A stretch of DNA of 64,000 nucleotides. Source: Apostichopus japonicus. Lineage: Eukaryota > Echinodermata > Holothuroidea > Aspidochirotida > Stichopodidae. The stretch lies in the NCBI RefSeq assembly GCF_037975245.1, contig NC_092582.1:12763077-12827076 (forward strand), read 5' to 3'. A program made the translations under genes and the position numbers. The notes under the pieces were generated by a model. The model was not told the origin of the DNA, made no database searches, and was given only the letters and a program-made list of their open reading frames with translations. Shown in pieces: positions 1-11,900 of the stretch (within the stretch, counting starts at the first letter, position 1; each line of letters opens with the position of its first letter).

Positions 1-326
1 TGCATTGACGAGTTATCGACTTCACAAAACGACAATTATCTGCAAATTGACGTTTTGAAAAGATAACGATTCTCATCTCATGTTTTCCATACAAAACTAA
101 GATTTCTAAACAATCGGTGGCCGACATTTTGTTCAACTCAGCTATATTATGATCAATCGCGAGTAGCAACTGTGCAACTTGTAAATTTGCAGAAAATTGA
201 TTCATTGAATAGATCTGTTATCTCGTCAAAACGTTTTTTTGTGATTTTTTCTGAATTTTGTCAAGTTACCATCTCATCAATTTGCAGATAATTGTCGTTT
301 TGTCAAGTCGGTAACTCGTCAATGCA
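1..326. mobile_element. Palindromic MITE with long terminal inverted repeats
   Basis: About 49 bases at 1-49 (starting TGCATTGACGAGTTA) reappear as the reverse complement at 278-326 (ending TAACTCGTCAATGCA) with only a few mismatches. The interior is AT-rich and has no coding potential. This is the layout of a non-autonomous inverted-repeat element. The window starts at the first base of the repeat, so the true left end and any target-site duplication cannot be seen. Superfamily not assigned. Confidence 0.7.
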
Positions 327-793
327 ATGTCCCTTCTACGCTTCCGTATTATTGATATTATGGATTTTTCACCTAGAAACAAATGTCCACTTTATAGTCA
401 GTAAACTTCACTCAAACCAAACTAAACCAAGTCTTACCACCTCATAAATTTGGATTAATAACAATAAATATATGATAAACTTACGCAACTAAATATGTTA
501 TGACCTTATATATCAACACTATTACTTTCCTGTGTCTTCGGAAAGTACCGTAATATGTAAACCAAGAAGTGTATAATTAACATCAAAGCAATGATCATTC
601 AGAAAACTGAAATGCAACCTAAGGCAGTAGCGTGTCTCCACATGCCCTCTGATAATCCAATCAACAGTGTCCCTTATAATAACAGACAGGGGGTAGGAAG
701 CTTCCAAAAAGTGGGGCACAACATCAGAGGGTCACTTTCTCATTCCACAACTACCACTCGTTATGCTATAAACCGATACACATCGGCCATATC
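327..793. other. Gene-free stretch
   Basis: AT-rich DNA between two mobile elements. Short open frames on both strands have no recognisable motif and no convincing splice signals. I see nothing functional. Confidence 0.5.
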
Positions 794-2245
794 CAGGGGC
801 GTATCCAGGATTTTCCAATAGGGGGGGGGGGGGCGTCAGGCATGAATGATCGCCGTCCTGGGGGATGGGTCTAAGGGGAGGGGTGGACAATTTTTGCTTT
901 CGAAGAAGGGCTGAAATGCAAAATGGTGCCATATGTGATCCATTTTTCGACCTTAATAATAAGCAACATTTCCAGTAAAAATGGACACGAAATGCACAAT
1001 TTAGTATGGCTGGCATGTCACTTAGTGTTTGTAAAACTTGTGACCGACTGACTGGGAAATCTGGTGATTGCCAAGTTTCACCATCAAAGCCTTTAAGAAA
1101 TTTATGAATTTTACTTTAGTTTAGCAATGATTTACAAAATGAAGTTTGGCAACAATAGCAAAATGGTCTGACTGTACAGTGGTTGCATTACTGCTAAATT
1201 TGACTGAAATTGATGCAGAGATAATTACTTCTCTTCCATTGGGTTAAGAAATGTCATCCTTCGTGGATGCTTGCGACTGTAGATGTTGACAATTTCATCA
1301 TAGTCCAAGGCAATGTCCTTATGGAAATACAACAGGATCAAGGCATTGAGGCGGTCTTCTAACATGGTACTGCGAAGCTTCGTCTTGACTTCTGCTTGCT
1401 CATTTTTCAAATGTTCACCATCATCTTTGTTGAACGTAAAATTAAACAGTCGAATAAACGTGGCTTGATAAACGATTGAAACTTCGAACCGGAACGGAAC
1501 CACTCACCAGCGCATCGTGCATAAAGGTGACTGACTGATTTCTTTCCCTACAAAGATGGGGGCATTGAGTAATAAACCGCTGCAGTTTAGGTTTAGCCAC
1601 ATTCTGATAAAAAAATCTGTGACATTATAGGTATTCTTTTAATGTCAATTATAAAAATATAATTTAACGTATTTAACTATTATCTGGAAAAAATGTACAA
1701 AAATTGTTTAAGTATGACTTAAATATTTATAACATAGGCATAATGAATGCTTTTATCTGCAAGATATTTAAAATCTTGTGTTCAGTGTTGTTTGCAAAAA
1801 AAAGAGGTTTTGACGCGAGCGGTCGTTGCCTAAAAATTAAATACTATAATAACGTCTTATCGTGTTAGCAAAGTATGATTAGTAATTTGAAAATCGAGGT
1901 CAAGAAAAAAAAAATTTCTTGAATGGACAAGTCAAAATTTTTGCCTCGATAGAGTAACCTCACGTGTTATGCACGGAGCTATTATGGGCTTCCCTCAGGC
2001 AGCCCAGAGGCCTTATACACGCCCTGTGCTACGCGATAATACAAACACAATTACCATCTATGTTTCCAAAACTATTATGCCGCCGAAAAAATAAAGCATA
2101 CGGGAGGGGGGGGGGGGGGTTGAGCGATCACCGACATCTCACATAAAGGTCGTCATCAATTTTTTTTTTTTTTTGCTAAACTTTTTTTTTGGTGACGGCC
2201 AATAGGGGGGCGCGCGCCTGTTGCGCCCCCCTGGATACGCCCCTG
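794..2245. mobile_element. hAT-like DNA transposon with degraded transposase
   Basis: A perfect 16-bp terminal inverted repeat, CAGGGGCGTATCCAGG at 794-809 and its reverse complement at 2230-2245, bounds 1.45 kb. CAGG termini are typical of hAT elements. Inside, on the minus strand, lies a remnant of a hAT transposase C-terminal dimerisation domain (1258-1377). The segment 858-884 closely matches 6554-6580 of the smaller hAT MITE in intron 1, so the two belong to related families. The 8-base flanks (786-793 and 2246-2253) are not identical, so no clean target-site duplication remains. Internal G- and T-runs also suggest an old copy. Confidence 0.7.
1225..1503 (-). pseudogene. hAT transposase C-terminal fragment
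   Basis: An open frame of 92 codons ends with a block resembling the hAT C-terminal dimerisation region: residues 43-60 read LRSTMLEDRLNALILLYF, followed by a DI-x2-DYDEIV stretch and a basic KHPRRM tail (1258-1377). Known: this region mediates dimerisation in hAT transposases. Seen: no BED zinc finger, no RNase-H-like catalytic core, and only the last part of a transposase that would need several hundred residues. It sits inside the 16-bp terminal repeats of the 794-2245 element, which supports the call. The first ~40 residues are not recognisable and may be out of frame. It is not an active gene. Confidence 0.6.
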
Positions 2246-5200
2246 CTTATCACTTAAATATATATGTGTTTTAGTATGCTATCAATACTAATATGGTGCA
2301 CGTGACTCTATCAACCTACATCTGCACTTCTGTCCATCCATAATTCAGAACCAAGGATTAAAATGACGGACCAGGTGTAGTAAAGCATAATATGCTAGTA
2401 GAATGAGCTGCAGCATTGATTTTTTATTTATTGAGATTGTTTATTGTTAACCGTGCTACAAAAAGATATGGGATGCCATTTTTAAAATAGCATGTAGCCT
2501 ACAGACTAAAGATAAATAATTAAAATAAAATATTAAAATTAATAAAGGCTTTAAGATTTCCAAAAGACAGTTCTTCATCAAAGGGGCACCTTTTATTTGC
2601 CAGTAGGGCACATTTGCTATTTTAGAAGGAAGTAGGGCACGTGCCTCCCCCCGGCTCCTACCCCCTAGCATAGCAACATGAAACTGTTCATGTTCATGGT
2701 GTAAAAACGGATCTATTTTAGCTGTGCATCTTTCCATATTGTTCGTAACTTTTCTCTGGATGTGATGCATGATCTCCGTGAAGGTGTGGTTCAATATGAA
2801 ATTAAACTAGTATTGTCATATTTAATAACAGATAGAGAGCCATACACTTTTAATGATACTAAATAATTTGAATAAAGAAATAGCAAGTCATTACTATGGA
2901 TCAACGGCAAAAAGCAAGCAAGCATTCTCAAATCAAATTACATTCACAGGGCAAGGCTATTAGTCAAATGGCTATGCAATCTTGGTGTTTAATAAGACAT
3001 TTGCTCATATTATTGGACATCTTTAACATGAAAGCTGTTTTTGAAGTTATTAGATTGAATGGATATAATATTTTCAACTAAAACCTAAGTCATGGGATAA
3101 TCGCATAAGTGCAGCACTCTTACTAAAGATCATCATTCTAAATTCCGCGCGGTATTCACAACTCGTTCTCTGATTCCAAAGCATCACTTTTATGGTCCAT
3201 TATATTACTTGTTTGAGAGAAGTGGGTCCTCTCATCCATGTCTGGTGCATGAGGTATGAAGCTCAACATGATTATTTCTGCCAAATTGCCGATAATTGTC
3301 GAAACTTTAAGAACAGTTTTAAAACTGTGGCAAAAAATACATCTTATCAATCAAATGTATCATTTCAATTCAAAACATTTGTTAGGGACTTTTCATGTGG
3401 GACATGGTTCAGAAACAACGATATCAAATTTATCATTTCAGCGTATTGACTCTGTTGTCTCAAAAGTGCAAGACGCTATACACTGCTTACTGAAGGGTTT
3501 TGATGTAAACTGGGTGAACATTGGTTGGACTGAATATAAGCGTCACCATATAGTTTTTTTTATGACATAGATGACACGCCGTTGTTCGGCCAGGTACAAC
3601 AGATATTGATTCATAAGGATATTGTTTATGTTGCTCTTCTTGTTTGCAATGTATTACAAAACAATGTTTCATGGAATTGCTCTAAAAATTACTTTTTTTT
3701 CAAATATTTTGTTGCCTGTTGTTTATTGCTTCAACATATACGCCCAAACTTATGAGTTACTTTAAATAGGTGTTAACAAGATATTATATAGAGAATTAAC
3801 TCAGTCGGAATACTATAAAAAAAATGCCACTCAACATTAGAGTCAAGAACTAAATAGCACCATTTTTGGTGTAAAAAAAACAGTACAACCTGCAGTGTTA
3901 CTTCTACACCAACCAGAGTAACATACCAACACCAAAGATAATAAATTTACACCCTTTGTAGATTATCAAAATGATTTTCTGTTAATCTAATATAACAATG
4001 CCACCCTCAACTTTCTTTGGTATAATTTTAACATGTTATACCAGCCGCTAACACCTCCGTGAGATCCATATCAAGAGAATAAAAAATAAGAAAAGTCCAT
4101 GAGAACATCGTACGTTTAAACAGTGGCTGGTATCAAGCTTGTTCTTGGACTGAATAAAGAAATGGAAAATGTGGGCCACATTTTCCAATGTTTAAATCAT
4201 AAATACTACAAGAAACTGCACTCTGCGCAACACCGCAACAGCAATTACTGGTTGAATGGACCGGTAGAATCTGCTTATAATAATCTAATAATTGTCGACA
4301 GGCGCCCAAGCAGTAACGGCTACACCACACCTTCACTGGAAATGGGCTCAGATCCAGACAAACGGGAGACGAATTCTAATGATAGTAAGGTTGTTTGGGT
4401 GACATCTTACTTTCATTTTCTCCCGTGAGGAAGAAATTGGCAACATTAATTCTATTAAGCACAATGTAAATACATTGCTCAAAAGTCCTCTTAACCTTAT
4501 ACTAGCTAACCAAAGTGCAATGGCGAAACTTTTTCTTTCCATCCAATTTAGTTAGATACCTGCACTTATTTTACATTTGTGTGTGTGTGTGTAAATGTAA
4601 AGGTAGTCTAGTCCAAGCGGTCAGTTATCAGTGGTGGGTAGGACATGTCACATGAGAAGTTACTATATCTATGCTCTAGCGACCTTTGAAAGTGATGAGT
4701 TGTGTAATTCAATGGAGCAATAAATTGTAGTAACACACATTCACTGCCGGGCCTCCTTGTGTACCTTCATTAGTCCCCATGATGATAACAATAGCGACTA
4801 TACGTACACTATTTCAATCTATACTATGACTAATGAATCAGTCAAATGTCCTTGTTTGTTTTTCTTATTGTATGTATATCCTTTCTTCCAGTCCTGCTAA
4901 TGCGTTGCTTAACCCGGTTTAGTTGAAGGCTGTTACGACCTGGCCCTCTCACATCTCCCTCATAAAACCTTTACCAGAAATCGGTCACGTAATGAAAGTC
5001 ATGATTGCGTTCTCCTAGGTGAATAAACTGACTTAACTAGGTCAATAACATAAAAGGAGATCTCCACCTAATTCGGAAACGGGGATTTTCATCCTTTCTA
5101 TTAGTATTAGCCGGTTTTTCTTCTTGATATTTGTCTTCGGTAATCGGGACACCAATCCAAACTCTCAGAGGGGTTTGTCAACTTCTGAGAATGAAGGGAA

Positions 5201-5630
5201 CATTCCATTAAAGTTAGGGGGGGGGGGAAATTAGTTCATCCAGGTTACATATCCATGTAAGTCGCGAGATGTTCCACTGGGATGTCTGAAGAAAAATATC
5301 ACTTTCGAGACGTTTCTTATAAAAGAGTACCAATATAACAACGATCATGCCTTTTGAGGAATTTCAAGATAAGCTGCCGTGATTTTCATTCTTTTGATTA
5401 AAAAAATGAGGCCACTGCTTTACTTCTCAGTTCCTATGACTTGATTCTTCTCGTCTCATCAATAGAACATCCTCTGCGCTCTGAGAGGCACCCCAAACCT
5501 GATTTTCCTAACCCCTTTGTATAATTACGTAACATTTCTTTCATATCATCACCGGGAGCGCCAGAGACAGTTTCTACAAATACTTTTTAAGTCTTTTCTA
5601 CGTTGTATGAATGGGCTGAGTTGTGGATGG
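2246..5630. other. Upstream gene-free region
   Basis: About 3.4 kb with no open frame that I recognise. It holds a short GT microsatellite near 4577-4591, a G-run at 5219-5228, and scattered frames of 60-110 codons on both strands lacking family motifs or start context. Distal regulatory DNA for the ADAMTS-like gene could lie here, but nothing specific is visible. Confidence 0.5.
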
Positions 5631-5660
5631 TATATATGCAACGACCGCCATTCAGAGGGA
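5631..5660 (+). promoter_or_regulatory. Candidate TATA-type core promoter
   Basis: TATATATG at 5631-5638 is followed about 20 bases later by an initiator-like CCATTCAG (5648-5655), about 190 bp upstream of the proposed start codon. The spacing is shorter than the usual 24-31 bases, and AT-rich genomes give such matches by chance. TTTTTTTGTAG at 5795-5805 could also be a 3' splice site ending a 5'-UTR intron, which would put the true promoter further upstream. Confidence 0.2.
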
Positions 5661-5837
5661 GGTTGGACAGTGCGTTCAGCTATTATGCTACTTCATTCAG
5701 CCGTGACACGGTTTTGTTAAGCCTTACCGCACGGAAACGGCACTAGTACGTCTCTCTCTCTTGACCTGGGAACTCCTCCTGACCAAACCTCTCCGTTTTT
5801 TTGTAGCCTATTAATTTGGGCAAACGGAGAAGAAAAA

Positions 5838-5924
5838 ATGGTCTGCAACAGGTGTCACCAAGCGCTAGGCGCCATTTTAATCACAACATTAATTTCATTT
5901 TGCTCTTCCAAACAGTTACCTGAG
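5838..5924 (+). CDS. Exon 1: start codon and signal peptide
   Basis: Residues 1-29. The ATG at 5838 has good context (AAAAAATGG: A at -3, G at +4). A short n-region with Arg5 is followed by a hydrophobic stretch [13 protein letters not shown] and then SSKQLPE, a plausible secretory signal with cleavage near Ser23-Ser24. The exon ends in phase 0 at a perfect GTAAGT donor. Intron 1 (5925-9679, 3.75 kb) holds a hAT MITE and a G-rich tract near 7024-7035. Exon 1 is joined to exon 2 only by phase and context, so a different first exon is possible. Confidence 0.65.
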
Positions 5925-8900
5925 GTAAGTGACAAAATGTTTTACTTCGTACCAAGATGGGAGTGTGATATATAAGCTTCAAAATACATCTGCCACACCC
6001 ACGCAACTCAGATGTTCAGTTAGTAATCAATGATGTTCTTTCACTGTAGTGGCGTTGCTTGTAATACTCATATGAATTTTATTTTAGATGTTAGATCGTA
6101 ATCAGGTTTAGTACCAGCTGATTAATGAAGAAAAGTAAGATACAGTAAAAAATATGCTAATGAACTATGCTGATGCATTTTTTTTTTCTGCTTACAAACG
6201 GCTTTGGTTTACCCGAGGATGTATCGACCATTAATTAATATTTGCTTTTTATACTACTAAGCTCAGTTGATAAGTTAACGGTAATCCGGGGCTTAACCGT
6301 AAGTTATACACGAGTTTTGATTTTTCTTTCATGTTCTCTGCGAGTTTGAATAGTGACCCTATAAGGAGATTAACGTAAGCTTCTTGGCGATAGATACGTT
6401 TATGATGGTGTTACGTCATAACTACATATATGTATGTGTGTGTGAGAGGGGGGGGGGGGGGGGAGAGATGGGCAAAAGAGGGTGGAGCAAGGAAGGGTAC
6501 CAGTGGCGTAGGAAGGTACTTTTGAGTGGGGGGGCTGAAGACTGATGGCCGGCCTGGGGGAGGGGTCTAAGGGGAGGGGGTGTCCCCCTCCCCTTTGGAA
6601 TTTTTTTGCATTTCCAGGTGGCCTCAGATGCAATTTGGTGCAATATAGCACACTTCAACACCCACTCCATTTTGTAAACTTAATTTTGTATTTTCACCTG
6701 GCCTTAGATGCAATTTGGTGCTCCAAATGAGATTTTTTTTCTAATTTGGAAATGAAAAAGGGGTTTTCTGACCTGCGAACCGGGGGGGCGGAATGATACT
6801 TCCGCCCCTCCACATTTTTCACTGGGGGGGCTGGCGCCCCCCCAGCCCCCCGGTTCCTACGCCCTTGAAGGGTACTGTCATGTGAATCGTTTGTTATTTC
6901 TCTATTTCATGGTATACAAACAATAAAAAGGAGTGCTCATGATTTCCAGTTAACATCCCTTACATTTCGTACCTTTTGGATTCATACTTTGGCGGAATTA
7001 TTATCAACCTCTCGTTGTGTGTGGGGGGGGGGGGGTGTTGAACGGTGGGGTTTAGTGTAAATTGCATCTACATCAAGCAAAGTATCGCTTTGAAGACGTG
7101 CTCAATGAATTCGCCACCTACAAACAGTATCCCCACTCCGTGCCACTTTTATTTGAAGATAACGTTTGTGATTTTAGATTGTCTACCTTTCGTTCTGCAG
7201 CTATTCTACAATTATTGCTACTGAGGCAAATCTGAATGTGGTCTTACTTTATTGGTTTATCATTTTCAAGCATATCTTTTTCTGTTGTATAGTTATATTA
7301 ATTACTGCAGACATATTTCCAAGCAATACTTTCAACGTAATAGACATTCTTTATTCAGGATCATACTGTCTTTGATGTAATGTCTTCGATATGCAAGAAC
7401 CGATTCTAATAAAGTCGTATGTATACTTATGAGTCTAATAGATGTGTGAAGCAGACCGCGTAACTATTTGACCTAGGCAGGGCCTTCCTCTGAAGATCCT
7501 GCTAGGATCAAAACTTAAGATCTATCTATTATACAAGCTTAACAAACACGTAGCTTTCGGCAGTTTTTTTTTTTTTTTGTCAAATTGTCCCGTCTCGCAC
7601 ATTTTGTTTTATGTGTTTACTATTCACAATATAATACAGATATAATGAAACAGAACAACATTTGATGATTAGTTTTCTTTTCGGCAAAATCGTGTACCAT
7701 ACGTCGTCTGGTTACCAGTTTAACATATAATAATATAATAATAATATAACCATTAACATTTCTAAATTCTACCAATATTAAAATTTACTTATTTTGAACC
7801 AAAAAGGTCAAACACACAAACAACATGGAACGAATGAATTAAAAACATTGTTCATAATGTTCAATTATACGCAATCACATCTGCGAATCGTTATATGGTT
7901 TGTAATCTGGCTACGCGTGGTTATATACCATAACTCGTGGAATTAAATATATTCAAGTCAGGCGTGGATCCAGGGAGTATATGGTGAACACCCATCCTCA
8001 ACCCAACCCAACCCCCCACCCCCCCCCCCCCTCAAAAACATAAGTAGTTATATGCACAACTTTATGGGTATACACTGCGGGACGTGTTTTATAGCCTAAA
8101 TATACTTATGAAACACCAATGCATCTCTCAAATTTAAATTTAGTGATTCTGGGGAAAGTCACCCAGATTCTCCACATGGGAGTCGGCTTTAAGGATCCCG
8201 TGACCACACCCTCCTCTTTTTAAATTCTGGCTCTGCCCCTGTAATTAACAGATCCCTCCTTACCTTCCTCCTCCGGTGCGTCTTAATGAGACGCATGGCC
8301 TTTCTTGATTGTTTAGCCAGATTGGGTATTTAAAAAATGAAGCCATGACTCCTGTTTAATACGTATTGACGCCGCAATAAATAAGACAAAAATCTCCGAC
8401 TTGAGTTTGTGGTGAATACCCTGAAAAAGACCGATCGATTATTTCCAAGACGGTTGTTCAAGTGCACTTAAGATTAACATTAAGTGTATCATCATCAACG
8501 ATGATTCCCCTATCAATAAATCTGGCGTCAGTCAGTGACACGGCGTCCGTAAAAGTCAAATCAGCACTGAGTTGATAATCTGTAGCAATTGTATAACACG
8601 GGGAACCGCGCATGCGCATGTAAAAGAGGAACCCACTTTTTTGGTGATAAATGTCGTCTGCTGGCTCGGCGTACGTAATGTCTCTGATGTTATTTTTAAT
8701 TCTTGATAAAAAAGGTATTTCATAAAGAAGTAAATAACAAAACGAAAGCAAACTGGGGAATTATGATCACAATTTAAAAGAACAATAACATTTACTATAA
8801 AACAGGATTTGTAATAAAAAAGGAACAGAATTAGAAATTAGAATCATTTGTTTTTTACATCTTCGGTATTTGGAATGAAATATTTGTACTTGCATAAAAA

Positions 8901-11900
8901 TTCGATGGTATAAAGCAAAATCGTCTTCAAAGGCGAACTTTCAATTCTAACGGTTTTGAAGAGGAATCGAATTTTACGGGCTTTCTAACTGTTATCAAGT
9001 TTACCTACACATGTTTTTGGGGGTTTTTTTTTTGGGGGGGGAGTAAAATTTGTTTAGACAAGCAAATTAATATATAAGAGTGAGCTAACTAACGCACAAC
9101 TGCTTAAAAAGGATATGAAGAGTTACTAAGCATTAGAAAATTAATATCAGATTATCTTGAAGATCATCTTATATCACCAGAAAGGAGGGGGGGGGGTGGA
9201 AAACATAAAGGGAATGGTAATTGTGGACAATAACGATAACCTTTAACAATGGAGTATTGATTGGTGTTTACTAACGACTGATGGTGTCCGTGCCAGTTTG
9301 TAACGGGGTGATTTGGATCCATAACAATGGAAAGGACTGACGTCATCAGTCTCACTAACGCAATCCTCCAAAGAGTCTGATGACATCAATATTTCAAGTC
9401 GATTGTTTACAAATGTGACGACATCAGTGTCATTCACATCGAAATGAAACTTAATTTAGGGCATCAATTTCAAAACAGCATGTTCTCTTTTTTAAGGGTT
9501 TAATTCGCTAATATAATGTTAATTTTACTTTGACATTGTTGTTTGGCATTAATAAAACTGTTTTTCGTGTCCCCAGTATAATTGCCTGGAGAAATTTTGA
9601 TTTAGTGTTGTATAACGGTACCGTTTTTCATTATACGTAACCACGCCATCTTCATCTTTTTCTGTCTCTCTATCATCAGCATATATTCAGTAAGGAAGAT
9701 GTAGATCACTACACTGGAGGAGCTGGGAGATTTAAATCAGGTCAGTGAGTTTCCTACAGTTTCTTTCAATGACTATAATAAATTCACATGCATGAATTGT
9801 GTCTTTTATTGACGAATTTCTTTGAAGGGAAGGAATTTAAAGCATCTCCTCAGCTTTCTTAAGAGCAAACAATCACAAAGTTACAAGAGACCAATTGTGT
9901 ATACCCATCGGTTGCGTAATAGTTTCTTTCACTGTGAGTGTGGGCCCTCCCATTGGTGGTTAGATCCTCGCTTTTATTACAATGCTGTTTTTAGTCTGTC
10001 GAAGGGCAACTGAATTCAGGACATCCCAGATCACGTATCTTTTTTTTACATCATTTGGCCGATTTATCTCTATTCTATCGGGAGCAAGGTGACAAGAGTT
10101 AAATTAGATTCGATGATCATATCAACAGCCATGGGAGAAATACATTAGAAAACATTAAGAATATAAATAAAAATATAAATTCGCTGCAAACTCACTGATA
10201 TCAAAACAGGTTATGTTTATCATGACCTTTTCATTTATCAAACTATCACAGCCATAAACTTAAGTTATGGAATTCGACAAATACTGACCATTCGCTTAAC
10301 AAATGTGTTTTGCTTTTCATTGCTTTAGAGTTACGTAAGTGTGCTGCAGTCACGTGACTGCATTTATTTGCTAAATATTGTATGAAATGATCTCATTTCA
10401 TGCTACCATTACTACTACACTCTCTCGAGATTTTGATTGACTCTTATTATTTCCATGACCTCTTTAACGATCGTTTTATATCAAATAATAATATATATGT
10501 GTGTGTATTATTATATATATTATTATAATCTTCATTAAATGCGTGTTTCTCAGGAAATTATCACTGTACTTATATTTCACTGGCATAGGCCTAGACATTA
10601 TAGAACCAACTTTTTGTCTCCCTTCATCGATTAATGACCAACAAGAATGATTTATTCTGTACTTAATTTTTTAGATTTACAGCGAGCTTGGTTTGACATT
10701 TTCTTATTTTTCATTCCTACAGATTATGACTTAATAACGCCAGTAAAAACTGGACTAGACACAATTCATATCCCTGCATTCGAAGAATTTTTACAGTTTA
10801 AACTAAATCGAGAACAGCCAGCTATTTATGACCAGAATTTACTTATAAAGACGATAGGTAAAGATGGCAAGACCAAAATATCACCACCGAGTCAGGGATG
10901 TTTCTACTCTGGAGTGGACCCCACCAATGCTAATTCCTTATCTCTTGACATGTGTGGTCAAACGGTAAGTGCATTCATCAATTGCTTCAGTGGCGTACCC
11001 AAGGGTTGGAGGAGGAAGTGATGGAGAGGAGAACAGCACCCTCCTCCATATTCATTGGGGGAGGGGGTTAGGGGGAGAAAGATCAGAAGAGAAAATTGCT
11101 ACATTCAGTCAGGCTGTGTCCAGGACGGCCTTCCATATAGATTCAGTTTCCTACCTGAATCAGTCTGAGATCGTTAAATTTACCGCCCCACCCCACAAAA
11201 ATATTGACAGCATTGAAACCGTATATAATTTGTAAGTTTTTACAAGATTCTCTGGTTTTCTTTGTCGTAGCGATGAAACTGCACCGGTTGGCATTTTGGG
11301 AATGTTTATGCTTATGTTTTCTGCTTTTCTCATGTTGGTTTTTCTCATTAGTCTGGGATGCTTCGTAAAGATGGTTGGTTTATAGATATTCTACCACTGA
11401 CAGAAGAGCATACACGAAAAATTAAAGATAACATTGGAGAAAAAGGTGTACCGACTCATATCATTACAAGACGAGCTGCCAGTATGGAGGAAAATTGCGG
11501 CTGGGCTGGTTAGTATATATTAATTATTTAACTGTTTTCTTTTAGTATTTTCTTTTAGTTTAGTTTCTCGCGTTTGTTGTTATACTATATATATAGTTCT
11601 CGCATTTGTATTTATGGTATTTTATTAACTTATTTTTGATCGTTCTTATATTTTATTCGTTTACACAGAAGAACGAATAAGCAAACGTAGCATCACAAAT
11701 ACCTTCCAACAAACGTTTTCCGATGATACACGAATACTAGAAGTGTCAGTAGTTGCAGATGATAAGATGTTTGAGAAATATGGCGACGAAACTGAATCAT
11801 ACATTCTCAATGTTTTACACCAGGTAAGTTGTTGATACAAGTAATTTGTTTACATTACAGACTTTTCTTTGCTGATTTGAAAAGGATTTCGTTTATATGT

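Noticed and set aside
2456-4428. Open frames of 85-112 codons in the upstream region
   Set aside because: No recognisable domain, poor composition for coding, and overlapping frames on both strands; most likely chance.
6450-6463. G-runs as G-quadruplex regulators here and at many other places
   Set aside because: Long mononucleotide G tracts recur throughout the window, often within transposon debris; no positional link to exons or promoter.
8458-8751. 97-codon minus-strand open frame in intron 1
   Set aside because: No family motif, no splice partners, AT-rich intronic context.
10988-11200. hAT-like terminus CAGTGGCGTACCC
   Set aside because: Only one end is visible; no matching inverted terminus or target duplication found downstream.
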